From contig NZ_OBMQ01000001.1 in NCBI RefSeq assembly GCF_900217795.1, positions 735,011-799,010 on the forward strand: a stretch of DNA of 64,000 nt, given 5' to 3'. Of the stretch, positions 37,230-47,518 are shown piece after piece (within the stretch, counting starts at the first letter, position 1; every line of letters begins with the position of its first letter). Made by a program: the position numbers and the translations under genes. The notes below the pieces were generated by a model that saw nothing but the letters and a program-made list of their open reading frames with translations, had not been told where the DNA came from and made no database searches. The DNA comes from Ureibacillus xyleni (GTDB lineage Bacteria; Bacillota; Bacilli; Bacillales_A; Planococcaceae).

Positions 37230-39224
37230 ATGGCACAAAACGCGGATCTATTAGCAATTAACGCAATCCGAACACTATCTATTGATGCAATTGAAAAAGC
37301 AAATTCGGGCCATCCAGGTTTACCAATGGGTGCAGCTCCAATGGCATACACTTTATGGACGAAACAATTAAGACACAACCCTCAAAACCCAAACTGGTAT
37401 AATCGCGACCGCTTCGTTCTTTCAGCTGGTCATGGTTCTATGTTACTTTATAGCTTATTACATCTAGGTGGATATGGCTTAGATATGGAAGAAATTAAAA
37501 ACTTCCGTCAATGGGGCTCTAAAACGCCAGGACATCCTGAATACGGTCATACAGTAGGGGTTGAAGCAACAACTGGACCACTTGGACAAGGGATTGCGAT
37601 GACGGTTGGTATGGCAATGGCTGAAAAACATTTAGCTGCTACATATAACAAACCAGGTCACGAAATTGTGGATCATTACACATTTGCTCTTTGTGGTGAT
37701 GGCGACTTAATGGAAGGCGTAGCTGCTGAGGCAATCTCTTTAGCTGGACACTTACAATTAGAAAAATTAATCGTGTTATACGATTCAAATGACATTTCAT
37801 TAGACGGCGATTTAGCAAAATCATTCTCTGAGAACGTGCAAAAACGTTTTGAGTCTTACGGTTGGAACTATCTTCATGTTGCAGATGGAAATGACGTTGA
37901 CGCGATTAATGCGGCAATCGAACAAGCAAAACAATCAAAAGGCAAACCAACTTTAATCGAAGTAAAAACGGTAATCGGTTTCGGTTCTCCAAACAAGTCT
38001 GGTAAAGCAGATTCTCATGGTGCGCCACTAGGGACAGATGAAGTTGTATTAACAAAAACAGCTTACGGATGGGGACATGAACCATTCCAAATTCCAGAAG
38101 AAGTTTATACAACATTTAAAGAAGCTGCTGAAAAACAAGGCGCTCAACCAGAAGCAGATTGGAACACGAAATTCGAAAGCTACAAAGCAGAATACCCTGA
38201 GTTAGCTGAGCAATTCATTAAAGCAATGAACAATGAATTACCAGCAGACTTTGATGCAGAAGTACCTGTGTATGAAGCGGGTAAATCTGTTGCAACACGT
38301 TCTTCATCAGGTGACGTAATTAACGCATTAGCGAAAAAAGTCCCTTCATTCTTTGGAGGAAGTGCTGACCTTGCTGGATCGAACAAAACAACGATGAAGG
38401 GTGCAGGAGATTTCTCACCTGAAACTCCAGAAGGCCGCAACATTTGGTTTGGTGTTCGTGAATTTGCAATGGGTGCTGCCTTAAACGGTATGGCATTACA
38501 TGGTGGATTAAATGTATTCGGTGGAACATTCTTCGTATTCTCTGATTATGTACGTCCAGCCGTTCGTTTATCTGCTTTAATGGGTCTACCTGTAACGTAT
38601 GTATTTACACATGATTCCATTGCTGTAGGGGAAGATGGTCCAACGCACGAACCAATTGAACATTTAGCATCATTACGTGCTATGCCAAATCTTTCTGTTA
38701 TTCGTCCAGCTGATGCAAACGAATCTGCAGAAGCTTGGAAATTAGCTGTTCAATCAAAAGATGTACCGACCGTGCTAGTTCTTTCTCGTCAAAACTTACC
38801 GGTATTAGAACATTCAGCACAATTAGCTAAAGACGGTGTTGCAAAAGGTGCTTATGTTGTTTCTCCAGCTACAAAAGAAACTCCGGATGCAATTTTAATC
38901 GCAACAGGTTCAGAAGTTTCCCTTGCTGTTGAAGCACAAGCAAAATTACGTGCTGAAGGAATTGATGCATCAGTAGTATCGATGCCATCAATGGACCGCT
39001 TCGAACAACAATCAGCTGACTATAAAGAATCGGTTCTTCCTAAAGCTGTGACAAAACGTCTTGCGATTGAAATGGGTTCTTCATTCGGTTGGCATAAATA
39101 TACAGGCTTTGAAGGCGACGTTTTAGCTATCGATCAATTCGGTGCAAGTGCTCCTGGTGAAATTGTTATGGAACAATACGGTTTCACAGTAGACAATGTC
39201 GTTTCGAAAGTAAAATCTTTATAA
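37230..39224 (+). CDS. tkt: Transketolase
   Basis: Transketolase moves two-carbon units in the pentose phosphate pathway using thiamine diphosphate. Signatures are [18 protein letters not shown] (N-terminal), [13 protein letters not shown] with the ThDP/metal motif, and the transketolase pattern [20 protein letters not shown] near residue 460. It is 664 residues, normal. RBS GAAAGGATG precedes the ATG. It follows ynzC, preserving the lexA-tkt order. A terminator follows. Confidence 0.97.
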   Translation: MAQNADLLAINAIRTLSIDAIEKANSGHPGLPMGAAPMAYTLWTKQLRHNPQNPNWYNRDRFVLSAGHGSMLLYSLLHLGGYGLDMEEIKNFRQWGSKTPGHPEYGHTVGVEATTGPLGQGIAMTVGMAMAEKHLAATYNKPGHEIVDHYTFALCGDGDLMEGVAAEAISLAGHLQLEKLIVLYDSNDISLDGDLAKSFSENVQKRFESYGWNYLHVADGNDVDAINAAIEQAKQSKGKPTLIEVKTVIGFGSPNKSGKADSHGAPLGTDEVVLTKTAYGWGHEPFQIPEEVYTTFKEAAEKQGAQPEADWNTKFESYKAEYPELAEQFIKAMNNELPADFDAEVPVYEAGKSVATRSSSGDVINALAKKVPSFFGGSADLAGSNKTTMKGAGDFSPETPEGRNIWFGVREFAMGAALNGMALHGGLNVFGGTFFVFSDYVRPAVRLSALMGLPVTYVFTHDSIAVGEDGPTHEPIEHLASLRAMPNLSVIRPADANESAEAWKLAVQSKDVPTVLVLSRQNLPVLEHSAQLAKDGVAKGAYVVSPATKETPDAILIATGSEVSLAVEAQAKLRAEGIDASVVSMPSMDRFEQQSADYKESVLPKAVTKRLAIEMGSSFGWHKYTGFEGDVLAIDQFGASAPGEIVMEQYGFTVDNVVSKVKSL

Positions 39225-39229
39225 TATCT

Positions 39230-39268
39230 AAAGGGGCATCTTCACAACCACGTGGAGAGCCCCTTTTT
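39230..39268. terminator. Convergent terminator between tkt and the sigma-54 activator
   Basis: AAAGGGGC pairs with GCCCCTTT, with a T tail on the plus strand. It sits between the convergent ends of tkt and the response regulator. Confidence 0.8.
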
Positions 39269-39269
39269 G

Positions 39270-40697
39270 CTATACTTTTCCTTTTTCATTTAACAAATAT
39301 TTTAATTGGCGAGTAGTGATTTTTAATGAATCTGCCGTTTTTTTACGGTCGCCTACATGATTCTTTAACGATTTTAAAACAAAGGACCGACCCACTTGTT
39401 TCTCTAATTCTTTAACTGAAAACAGCACATCGTCTAATTGAATATCCTTGTATCGATCCCACATCGATAAGATATTCCTTGTCCAACCAGTTAAATAGGA
39501 CTCTAAATCATCTTCGTTATGGTGCTGAATTTGATGCCCGCTATTTTGTGCTAATTTTTCTGGTAAGTATATTGGCGTAATCGTTGTTTCATCTTCGTCC
39601 ATTAGCGCCACGGCACGTTTTACAATATTAAATAGTTCTCGTACATTCCCAGGCCACTCATAAGTTCGCATCATTTCCAAACTTTCCTTAGAAAACGACA
39701 AATGACTCGCATTTACTTTCCCTAAAAAGTACTGAAGGTAAAGTTCGAGATCTTCCTTTCTTTTTCGCAATGGTGGAAGATTCAGTTTTACAACATCTAA
39801 TCTATACAACAAATCTTCACGAAAAGTTTTTTCTTCTACCGCTTTTTCTAAATCTCGATTGGTTGCTGCAATGATTCTCGTGTTTGTTTTACGAACCGAT
39901 TCACCACCAACCCGGTAATATTCACCTGTTTCTAATACACGCAACAATTGTACTTGAATTCCTAAACTTGCTTCGCCAATTTCATCTAAAAAAAGCGTGC
40001 CATTGTCAGCAATTTCAAATATCCCTTTTTTCAACTTTACGGCACCTGTAAATGCCCCTTTTTCGTGTCCAAATAATTCGCTTTCTAGCAAAGTCTCGGG
40101 TATTGCACCACAGTTTATTCGAATAAATGGTTGATTATATCGTAAGCTTGCATGGTGAATAAAGTTGGCAAGTACCTCTTTTCCGGTTCCAGTTTCCCCT
40201 TCAATTAATATATTAATATTCTTTCTAGCTATTTTTTCAGCAAGTTTGGCAAGTTCATTCATTTCCTTATTTGCACCAATAATAAACCCGAGCTTTGAAG
40301 CTATTTGATTTGTCTCTTCTTGGCTCGAAACGGTCTCTACACTTAAATGTTTGTCCAATGTGTTTTCTAACTGATCTAAATCATCAAAAGGTTTTTCGAT
40401 ATAGTCGCTTGCTCCGTTTTTCAATGCCTCCACTGCAGTTTTGACGGTGCTGTAACCAGTCATAATAATAGCCTTACAATTTGGTTGTGAATTTTTTAGT
40501 AGTTTCAATAACTCTATTCCATTTGAATCGGGTAGTTTTAAATCGATTAAAGCTAGGTCAAAAGAAAGTTCTGATATTAAAGTAGTAAAATCATTTTTAT
40601 TTACTGCAATACTTACTTGGAATCCTTTTTCCTCCAGTAAATGACGAAAGAAATTTCCAACTTCAATTTCGTCGTCCATAACTAAAACACGTTTCAA
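39270..40697 (-). CDS. NtrC-family sigma-54-dependent response regulator
   Basis: The receiver domain (about residues 1-118) has the acceptor Asp in LIDLKLPDSNG. The AAA+ domain (about 140-380) has Walker A EGETGTGKEVLANF, the sigma-54 contact motif GAFTGA and Walker B TLFLDEIGE. A Fis-type helix-turn-helix closes the protein (DRKKTADSLKITTRQLKYLL). It is 475 residues; the start is TTG. It follows the sensor kinase by 18 bases. The adhP gene 4 kb upstream has a sigma-54 promoter, which makes it the obvious target. Confidence 0.93.
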   Translation of the reverse strand: MKRVLVMDDEIEVGNFFRHLLEEKGFQVSIAVNKNDFTTLISELSFDLALIDLKLPDSNGIELLKLLKNSQPNCKAIIMTGYSTVKTAVEALKNGASDYIEKPFDDLDQLENTLDKHLSVETVSSQEETNQIASKLGFIIGANKEMNELAKLAEKIARKNINILIEGETGTGKEVLANFIHHASLRYNQPFIRINCGAIPETLLESELFGHEKGAFTGAVKLKKGIFEIADNGTLFLDEIGEASLGIQVQLLRVLETGEYYRVGGESVRKTNTRIIAATNRDLEKAVEEKTFREDLLYRLDVVKLNLPPLRKRKEDLELYLQYFLGKVNASHLSFSKESLEMMRTYEWPGNVRELFNIVKRAVALMDEDETTITPIYLPEKLAQNSGHQIQHHNEDDLESYLTGWTRNILSMWDRYKDIQLDDVLFSVKELEKQVGRSFVLKSLKNHVGDRKKTADSLKITTRQLKYLLNEKGKV

Positions 40698-40715
40698 CTT
40701 ATGAACACAACCTTT

Positions 40716-42353
40716 CTATTGGCATTTAGCTGGTAATTTTAATCTGAATTCGCTACCTTCCTTGTACGTACTATCGATTTCTATAAATCCCTTATGTTTT
40801 TCGGCAATCCCTAAGCTAACGGATAAACCAAGTCCCGTTCCTTTTCCAGGCTCTTTTGTCGTAAAAAACGGATTAAAAATATCTTGCAGCTGGTGATGGG
40901 GAATGCCACTACCATTATCCCGGATGGAAAGTACAATCCATTTCCGACCGTGTTCCATTACTTCGCTCGATTCGAGGTGAATTACTTTTTCCGCAATCTC
41001 TTTTTCCTCAAGAGCATCCTTTGCATTAATCAATAAGTTTAATATAATTTGTCCAATCTGTTGGATATTTCCCTGGACGCACTGCATGTTCTTTTGCAAA
41101 TGCTTTTCAATTGTAATATTGAGCTTTTTAAATTGATCTCCAATAATATCTAGTACTTGTTCCACGGCTTCGTTAATCGAGAAATCATCAAAACTATATT
41201 CGTCTTGGCGAGAGAAGGTGAGTAAATTTTGGATAATGTTCTTGCACCTTTTTCCACACACATAAATATCCGATAGCAGCTTGTCAGTTCGCTCGTCCAA
41301 TGATCCACCACGTAATAGTAATTGGGAATTTCCAAGAATCGCCGTTAAAGGGTTATTTAATTCATGGGCAATCCCTGCTGCAATTTCGCCAATCGCCGCT
41401 AGCTTGCCAGATTGAATGAGCTGTGCCTCCATTTTTCGTTTTTCCGTAATATCAATAATATAAATAATATATGAATAGATTTGATAATTTTTATTGGCGA
41501 TTGGATAAGCTCGTAGTTCAAATAAATGCTGCTTGTGATGAAACTCTTGAAAATAATTTTCTTCTATAATCGCTAAATCAGGAAGTTCAAGAAGTGTTTG
41601 TAGATTTTGACCTATAATAGACGAATTAAAAAAGTTGATTGCTGACTTATTACATTTTAAAATCGTCCCATTTGTATCGGTAATAAAAATCATATCGGAT
41701 ACGGACCGAAAAGTTTCCTCCCACTCCTTTTTCGTATCCAAAACTTTTTGATACAGCTTCACATTTTCAATACAAACCGCGATTTGATCGGAAAGTTGTT
41801 GGAAAAATGATAAATCAGCCTCGCTAAAATGGTTCAATTCTTTGCTGCCTATACTTAAAATACCGATGACCGCTTTTTTACTAACAAGAGGAATAATAAG
41901 AATGCTTTTAATCCCTAACGAATGATAAGCTGCTTCTTCTATATAGTTAGGTGTTTCGCTCTTTAGCTTGAACAAAACTTTTTCGAGTGTAAGAATAGAG
42001 TTCCAATAAAGGGAATTCTCCCTTTGAAATTGATATCCAATCGGAAAGTGAATCGAATCTAGCGGATAGACGTTTGATAAAAACAGTTCATTATTTTCAT
42101 ACAGGGATAAACTAATTCGATCGATGGCAATAAATGCTTTTATTTTCTCAAAAATGTTACTTAACATTTCATCAATAGACATTTCAATATTTAAACTTTG
42201 GGTTACTTCATTAATGACTTCTAATTGCATATTCTTCTTTTTTAGTTCTTCTACCATTACTTTTAATTCACTGTAATAGCTCTTTTTTGATGATTGAATG
42301 CCTGTCAGTTTGTCGATTAACGATTCTCGCTCTTTTAACACCAAGTTTACCAA
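40716..42353 (-). CDS. Soluble GAF-PAS sensor histidine kinase
   Basis: No membrane helix is present. A coiled region (about residues 1-50) leads to a GAF domain (about 50-195), a PAS domain (about 215-310, FRSVSDMIFITDTNG) and a HisKA with the phospho-His in IAAGIAHELNNPLTAILGN. The ATPase has DNGSGIP and GKGTGLGLSVS. It is 545 residues from TTG 42353 and overlaps the Fe-ADH stop by seven bases; TTG 42344 is an alternative start. It probably phosphorylates the adjacent sigma-54 activator. The signal is not evident. Confidence 0.92.
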   Translation of the reverse strand: MVNLVLKERESLIDKLTGIQSSKKSYYSELKVMVEELKKKNMQLEVINEVTQSLNIEMSIDEMLSNIFEKIKAFIAIDRISLSLYENNELFLSNVYPLDSIHFPIGYQFQRENSLYWNSILTLEKVLFKLKSETPNYIEEAAYHSLGIKSILIIPLVSKKAVIGILSIGSKELNHFSEADLSFFQQLSDQIAVCIENVKLYQKVLDTKKEWEETFRSVSDMIFITDTNGTILKCNKSAINFFNSSIIGQNLQTLLELPDLAIIEENYFQEFHHKQHLFELRAYPIANKNYQIYSYIIYIIDITEKRKMEAQLIQSGKLAAIGEIAAGIAHELNNPLTAILGNSQLLLRGGSLDERTDKLLSDIYVCGKRCKNIIQNLLTFSRQDEYSFDDFSINEAVEQVLDIIGDQFKKLNITIEKHLQKNMQCVQGNIQQIGQIILNLLINAKDALEEKEIAEKVIHLESSEVMEHGRKWIVLSIRDNGSGIPHHQLQDIFNPFFTTKEPGKGTGLGLSVSLGIAEKHKGFIEIDSTYKEGSEFRLKLPAKCQ

Positions 42354-43495
42354 GCCTTTCTGAAAAGTTGTTCAATGACACTCACTGTGACGTCTCTTGG
42401 ATTGGTCAACATACATGCGTCATGCAAAGCTGTATAACTCATTTCAGCAATCTCACTATCATCCACTTGTAATTCAGATAGTTTTTGTGGAGCACCGATA
42501 TCTTCTATTAATTCATTCACTAAATGAATGGCGATTTTTCCTGCTTCCATATTTGAAATGTTATGGTCTTTAAGTCCAAGTAGGTAAGCGATATCCGCAA
42601 ACTTTTCTGGATTCGCTAATAAGTTATATTCCATCACATGGGGAAGTAGGATGGAGTTAATGTCTCCGTGCAAAATCGGATATCTGCCACCGACTGCATG
42701 ACTCATTGCATGAACAGCTCCTAAAATCGCGTTAGAAAAAGCAATTCCCGCTTGTAGACTTGCCATCGCCATATGGGTTTTTGCCTCTTTATTATATTGG
42801 GATGCTACAGAAGAGCGTAAATATTTCCCAACTAGTGAGATTGCATTTTTTGCGTGAACATCTGTTAAAGGGGTTGCCGCTAAACTAATGTAAGATTCAA
42901 TTCCATGCGTTAATACATCAATGCCTGTTGAAACGGTTAAATGGGTACTTTTTGTTACGAGTGTTTCAGGGTCAACAATTGCAATATCGGGTATTAATGA
43001 CTTTGATATGATGGTCATTTTTTTTCGTTCTTCAGTATTTAAAATAATCGAAAACGGCGAAACTTCAGAACCGGAACCTGCAGTCGTAGGAACCATTATT
43101 TGAGGGGGGAGGGGGTGTTTAATTTTGTCAACGCCTTCGTAATCACGAATATGTCCTTCATTTGTGGAAAGTAGGGCAATGGCTTTTGCAGCATCAATCG
43201 TACTACCTCCACCAACCCCAATGACAGCATCACATTGACTTTCTAAATAAACTTCCCGCCCTTTTTCGACTTCGTAATCTTTTGGGTTAATGGTGATTTC
43301 CGTAAAAGTTGTATATTTTAATCCCGCTTCTTCACAGCTTTCTACGACTTTATCGAGCCAACCAGCTTCTAAAATGCCTTCATCACTAACAATAAAAACA
43401 TTCGATGCTCCTAATCGTAGACAACAATCTCCAATTTGCGATATCGTATGGTTGCCAAAGATAATTTCTGGTAATACAAATTTATGAACGTTCAT
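42347..43495 (-). CDS. Iron-containing alcohol dehydrogenase
   Basis: A type III (Fe-dependent) NAD(P)-linked alcohol dehydrogenase. It has GVGGGSTIDAAKAIALL for nucleotide binding, VPTTAGSGSEVSPFSII, and the metal ligands in GAVHAMSHAVGGRYPILHGD. It is 382 residues from ATG 43495, chosen because TAAGGAGG lies six bases upstream. It is the first gene of a three-gene leftward operon with the kinase and the sigma-54 regulator, and lies downstream of adhP beyond a terminator. Confidence 0.92.
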   Translation of the reverse strand: MNVHKFVLPEIIFGNHTISQIGDCCLRLGASNVFIVSDEGILEAGWLDKVVESCEEAGLKYTTFTEITINPKDYEVEKGREVYLESQCDAVIGVGGGSTIDAAKAIALLSTNEGHIRDYEGVDKIKHPLPPQIMVPTTAGSGSEVSPFSIILNTEERKKMTIISKSLIPDIAIVDPETLVTKSTHLTVSTGIDVLTHGIESYISLAATPLTDVHAKNAISLVGKYLRSSVASQYNKEAKTHMAMASLQAGIAFSNAILGAVHAMSHAVGGRYPILHGDINSILLPHVMEYNLLANPEKFADIAYLLGLKDHNISNMEAGKIAIHLVNELIEDIGAPQKLSELQVDDSEIAEMSYTALHDACMLTNPRDVTVSVIEQLFRKAW

Positions 43496-43567
43496 ATGTA
43501 CCTCCTTAAAAAATCTTATATATTTGTTATTCCATAAAAGAGGGGATTTTCCTTTTTCAAACAGCAA

Positions 43568-43610
43568 AAAGGTTGTTCAAATCGACAGCGATTCGACTTG
43601 AACAACCTTT
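43568..43610 (-). terminator. Terminator between adhP and the Fe-ADH operon
   Basis: AAAGGTTGTTCAA pairs with TTGAACAACCTTT. The minus-strand stem is followed by TTTTTG. It indicates adhP is a separate transcript. Confidence 0.85.
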
Positions 43611-43625
43611 GTAACGATTATGAAA

Positions 43626-44636
43626 TTAAATTTTTAATACAACTCGTCCGTTAATTTTTCCTTCTTCCATTCGTTTGAATACTTCGTTAATATTGTCGAG
43701 CTCAGTTGTTTCAATCATTGCACGTACTTTACCGCGAACAGCAAAATCAATTGCTTCTTGCATGTCTTTTCTTGTTCCAACGATTGAGCCTTTTACAGTT
43801 ACAGCGTTTAATACAGTATCGAAAATAGGGATTGGTAGTTCATCATTAGGTAGCCCAACTACGACTAAAGTACCACCACGTCTAACAGATTGGTAAGCTT
43901 GTTCAAATGCTTTTTTGCTAACTGCAACACTTACCGCTGCATGTACGCCGCCTACTTTTTCTTTAATTGCTTCAACTGGATCTTCTTTTAAACCGTTAAT
44001 TGCAATATCAGCACCAAGTTCAAGAGCTAAGTTTGATTTGTCATCACTAATATCCACTGCCACAACATTTAATCCCATAGCTTTTGCATATTGTAATGCA
44101 ATATGGCCAAGTCCACCGATACCATAAATCGCAACCCATTCACCTGGTTTTGCACCGGAAATTTTTAATGCTTTATATGTTGTTACACCTGCACATAGAA
44201 TTGGTGCAATTTCAACAGGGTCTGCCTCTTTCGGAATACGAGCAACATAATCAGCAGGTGCTTTACAATATTCTGCATATCCACCATCTACTGAATATCC
44301 ACCATTGAGTTGATTTGGACAAAGTGTTTCTTGTCCAGATAAACAATATTCGCAATCGCCACAAGCAGAATATAACCAAGGAATTCCAACTCGATCGCCA
44401 ATTTTAACAGAAGAAACATCACTTGCTACCTCTACAACAACCCCAACACCTTCGTGACCTGGAATTAACGGTAATTTTGGTTTAACTGGCCAATCCCCAT
44501 GTGCTGCGTGTAAATCCGTATGGCAAACTCCACAAGCTTCAATCTTTACTAAAATTTCACCACGCTCTAACGTTGGTTTTTCAACCTCTTTAATTTCTAA
44601 AGACTTGTTAAACTCATTCACTACAGCTGCTTTCAT
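43626..44636 (-). CDS. adhP: Zinc-dependent alcohol dehydrogenase AdhP
   Basis: A medium-chain dehydrogenase that interconverts primary alcohols such as ethanol and aldehydes with NAD. Catalytic zinc ligands are in [15 protein letters not shown] and GHEGVG. The structural zinc site is [15 protein letters not shown]. The Rossmann motif is [16 protein letters not shown]. It is 336 residues from ATG 44636, behind GGGAGG. It carries a sigma-54 promoter directly upstream and is near a sigma-54 activator. Confidence 0.94.
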   Translation of the reverse strand: MKAAVVNEFNKSLEIKEVEKPTLERGEILVKIEACGVCHTDLHAAHGDWPVKPKLPLIPGHEGVGVVVEVASDVSSVKIGDRVGIPWLYSACGDCEYCLSGQETLCPNQLNGGYSVDGGYAEYCKAPADYVARIPKEADPVEIAPILCAGVTTYKALKISGAKPGEWVAIYGIGGLGHIALQYAKAMGLNVVAVDISDDKSNLALELGADIAINGLKEDPVEAIKEKVGGVHAAVSVAVSKKAFEQAYQSVRRGGTLVVVGLPNDELPIPIFDTVLNAVTVKGSIVGTRKDMQEAIDFAVRGKVRAMIETTELDNINEVFKRMEEGKINGRVVLKI

Positions 44637-44671
44637 CAAAATTCCTCCCTTTTCTGGTTATACTTTTTTAT

Positions 44672-44689
44672 AAGCAAAAAACATGCCAA
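44672..44689 (-). promoter_or_regulatory. Sigma-54 (SigL) promoter of adhP
   Basis: The minus strand reads TTGGCATGTTTTTTGCTT, matching the -24/-12 consensus TTGGCAY-R-N4-TTGCW with correct GG/GC spacing. It lies 36 bases before the adhP ATG. Upstream, a TTTGGCCAAA palindrome (44748-44757) and the inverted pair TTGACC/GGTCAA (44758-44785) are at the right distance to be activator sites. Confidence 0.88.
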
Positions 44690-44747
44690 CTTTTGCATGT
44701 GTAAAAACGCTGAGTTTAAGAGAGTAGAAGATTTCTTGGGCCGAATT

Positions 44748-44785
44748 TTTGGCCAAATTGACCAGGAATTTGTTTTTGGGGTCAA
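44748..44785. promoter_or_regulatory. Candidate activator-binding sites upstream of adhP
   Basis: TTTGGCCAAA (perfect 10-bp palindrome) is followed at once by TTGACC, and GGTCAA occurs 16 bases later. They lie 60-95 bases upstream of the sigma-54 promoter, the usual place for an NtrC-type activator. The rest of the 360-base gap between adhP and the chemoreceptor shows no gene. Confidence 0.45.
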
Positions 44786-44994
44786 GTTTGCCACTTTATT
44801 ATCCAAATCAACTATTAAAACTTAAAGTAAATATTAAAATTGTCTAAAAGGCTCGAAAAACTATTACAAAAGTTATGTATTATATAAATATTTAGTTTCA
44901 ATATATATCCATTTTTAAGATAAAATACCCTTTCTATAGAACTAGCAAATAGGTACGATTAAAAGAAGAAATCGTGAAAAGGTGGTGCAATTAT

Positions 44995-46677
44995 TTGAGG
45001 TTTTCAATTAAGAAAAAAATGTGGATTGGTTTTGGTTCAATTTTATTCTTGTTAATTGCAGTAACTAGTTTGGCTATTATAGGATTGTTAGATTTAACGA
45101 ATCGATATAAAGAAATTCTTGAAGTTGATACGCAAAAAATAGCTAAAATCACGGAGATCGATCAAAGTCAAAGAGTTATGGTGGCTACAATATTGGAGTA
45201 TGTTTCTTTTGAAGACCCAGAATCGTTATCCATTATCGATGCTACTATTGAACAAAGAAATGCTGCCATTGAGGCTGTCATTGCGTTGGGAATTGATAAA
45301 CAATCAACGGAATTACTTGATACCTTTAAGATGCATTCTGAAGAGTATATTGCAACAAATAACAAACTGATTGAACAAGTTCAAAAAGGAAGATTAAATG
45401 AAGCAACTTTTATGGAATCTAAATTACTGAATGATAAGCTAATCAGTACATTAAATGAATTAAAACAAACTTTTGAGAACGAAATTGTTGTGTCCCAAAG
45501 AAGTTTAGATTCTTTCCAATCGAAGGCGAATACAGGATTCATTATTGTCACAATCATTAGCATTATTATTGGTATTTTAATTTCTACATTTATTAGTAAA
45601 ATCATTGCATCGCCAATCATCAAAGTAACCAATGCCCTTGAAGAAGTAGCCAATGGAAACTTTTTAATCGAACCAATTAAAATAAAAAATAACGATGAAG
45701 CGGGAGCAATGGCTGAAACTTTTAATAAAATGTTATCTGATATACGAAATGTTGTAACGAATGTCCGTTCTTCATCACTTCAACTTGCCACAAATGCTGA
45801 GCAATTATCTTCAACGACAGAAGAAACGTTAGCGTCCTCTCAAATGGTTTCAGCATCTGCAGAGCAACAAATGTTAACGAGTGAACAACAATCGAATTTG
45901 ATGCATTCTGCTGTACAGGCTATAACAGAACTAAATGATGCAGTTTCTCAAATTGCTACGGATAATGAATTGATGATGGGCTCAACGAATGGCGTTCAAA
46001 AACTCGTGAAGTCAGGATCTGCTGTCGTAACTGAAGTTGTGAATCAAATGAACAATATTCATCATACATTTAGTGAAACATCGGATATTATGAAAAAAGT
46101 TGAAAGGCAATCCAATGAAATTCAAATGATTACATCTTTAATCAGAGAAATTTCAGATCAAACAAATTTGCTAGCTTTAAATGCAGCGATTGAAGCAGCA
46201 CGGGCAGGGGACTATGGTAAAGGGTTTGCCGTAGTTGCGGATGAAGTAAGGAAGTTAGCAGAGCAATCGAAAAATTCTGCAATCGAAATTACTTCGATGG
46301 TACAACAAATACAGTCAGCAAGTAGTGAAGCTGTACAGGCAATTGTAATTGGTGGGGATAAAGTGGACCAAGGATTAAGCAAAACAAATGAATCACTTGA
46401 AGTGTTTAATCAAATTGAAGCGAGTGTGGGAGATGTGGTAATACGAGTAGAATCTGTTTCGACCGCAATCGAACAAATTCATGCCATGTCCGCTACGGTA
46501 AGGGATAGTGTCCATCAAATTCAGAATCTTGCAAATAATGGAGTAAAACTATCAACTGAAACGAGTGTTGCAACAAAACAACAAATCGCTGCCAATGAAG
46601 AGATTTCAGCTAGCGCAGAATCTTTAGCGGATTTAGCTGAAAGGCTTCAATCAGAAGTGGAACATTTTAAAATATAA
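44995..46677 (+). CDS. Methyl-accepting chemotaxis protein
   Basis: A transmembrane chemoreceptor. Helix 1 is at about residues 8-30, followed by a ~150-residue four-helix-type sensor domain, helix 2 ([20 protein letters not shown]) and a HAMP domain. A long cytoplasmic signalling coil contains the tip motif [20 protein letters not shown] and [10 protein letters not shown]. It is 560 residues from TTG 44995; the RBS AAAGGTGG lies about ten bases upstream, while the in-frame GTG 44974 has none. The ligand is unknown; alcohol or aldehyde sensing would fit its neighbours but is speculative. Confidence 0.92.
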   Translation: MRFSIKKKMWIGFGSILFLLIAVTSLAIIGLLDLTNRYKEILEVDTQKIAKITEIDQSQRVMVATILEYVSFEDPESLSIIDATIEQRNAAIEAVIALGIDKQSTELLDTFKMHSEEYIATNNKLIEQVQKGRLNEATFMESKLLNDKLISTLNELKQTFENEIVVSQRSLDSFQSKANTGFIIVTIISIIIGILISTFISKIIASPIIKVTNALEEVANGNFLIEPIKIKNNDEAGAMAETFNKMLSDIRNVVTNVRSSSLQLATNAEQLSSTTEETLASSQMVSASAEQQMLTSEQQSNLMHSAVQAITELNDAVSQIATDNELMMGSTNGVQKLVKSGSAVVTEVVNQMNNIHHTFSETSDIMKKVERQSNEIQMITSLIREISDQTNLLALNAAIEAARAGDYGKGFAVVADEVRKLAEQSKNSAIEITSMVQQIQSASSEAVQAIVIGGDKVDQGLSKTNESLEVFNQIEASVGDVVIRVESVSTAIEQIHAMSATVRDSVHQIQNLANNGVKLSTETSVATKQQIAANEEISASAESLADLAERLQSEVEHFKI

Positions 46678-46685
46678 AAAACAAA

Positions 46686-46716
46686 ACGGGTATTCATGTG
46701 GATCGTGAATGCCCGT
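46686..46716. terminator. Convergent terminator between MCP and liaR
   Basis: ACGGGTATTCA pairs with TGAATGCCCGT, with A/T-rich flanks on both sides. It can serve both convergent transcripts. Confidence 0.8.
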
Positions 46717-46724
46717 AAATTATT

Positions 46725-47357
46725 TTATTTAGCCAATCCATTTTGAAAAGCATAAACGACGGCTTGAGTTCGGTCCTGAACTTCGAGTTTGGCTAAAATA
46801 TTGCTCACATGAGTTTTTACGGTTTTTAATGCAATAAATAATTCATCTGCAATTTCTTGGTTCGTTTTACCTTGCGCGATTAACAGGAGAATTTCTGACT
46901 CTCGATCTGTTAGTTGGTCGTGTAGCGCGGTTGCTGCTCCATTTCGCATTTTTGAAATCATTTTTGTCGTTACTTCTGGCTCGAGTACTGTTTCGCCTTT
47001 CATCGTTTTCCGGATGGCTTCTGCGATTTGTTTCGCATTCGAAGTTTTCAGGATATAACTGACAGCTCCTGCTTCTAACGCAGGATATACTTTATCGTCA
47101 TCTAGAAAACTAGTAACCATCATAATTTTCGCTTCCGGCCATTTCTGAATGATTTCTGCTGTGGCCTCTGCTCCTGTCATGACAGGCATAACATTATCCA
47201 TTAAAATTATGTCGGGTTTTAATTGTAAAGCTAGTTCGATTGCTTGAGCCCCATTTTCCGCTTCTCCTACAACAGTCATATCCGGCTGTGCAGAAAGGTA
47301 AGCAGAAACCCCAATTCGAACCATTTCATGATCATCTGCAATCAGTACATTTATCAA
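46725..47357 (-). CDS. liaR: Response regulator LiaR-like (NarL/FixJ family)
   Basis: LiaR activates liaIH in response to cell-wall antibiotics and envelope stress. The receiver has [16 protein letters not shown] and the phospho-acceptor Asp in [15 protein letters not shown]. The C-terminal LuxR-type HTH is [40 protein letters not shown]. It is 210 residues. It is the last gene of the lia set and is separated from liaS by a 162-base gap filled by a repeat array. Confidence 0.93.
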   Translation of the reverse strand: MINVLIADDHEMVRIGVSAYLSAQPDMTVVGEAENGAQAIELALQLKPDIILMDNVMPVMTGAEATAEIIQKWPEAKIMMVTSFLDDDKVYPALEAGAVSYILKTSNAKQIAEAIRKTMKGETVLEPEVTTKMISKMRNGAATALHDQLTDRESEILLLIAQGKTNQEIADELFIALKTVKTHVSNILAKLEVQDRTQAVVYAFQNGLAK

Positions 47358-47389
47358 ACTATCACCTCAAAAATTTTTTCATTGTTATG

Positions 47390-47500
47390 TGGGCAAAACG
47401 CAAGCGCGAGTGGGCAAAACGTTCGCGTGAATGAGCAAAACGCTAGCTCGAATGGACAAAACGTCACCATGAATGAGCAAAACTAGCTCGAGTGAACAAC
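47390..47500 (+). repeat. 21-bp-pitch array inside the lia operon, core GCAAAACG
   Basis: Cores at 47393, 47414, 47435, 47456 and 47477 are exactly 21 bases apart, with unit consensus RTGRGCAAAACG plus a variable part often ending in CGA. A degenerate sixth unit follows. The array occupies most of the gap between liaS and liaR, within a leftward operon. On the coding strand the core reads CGTTTTGC. Confidence 0.9.
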
Positions 47501-47518
47501 AAAAACTTCATCTCAAGT

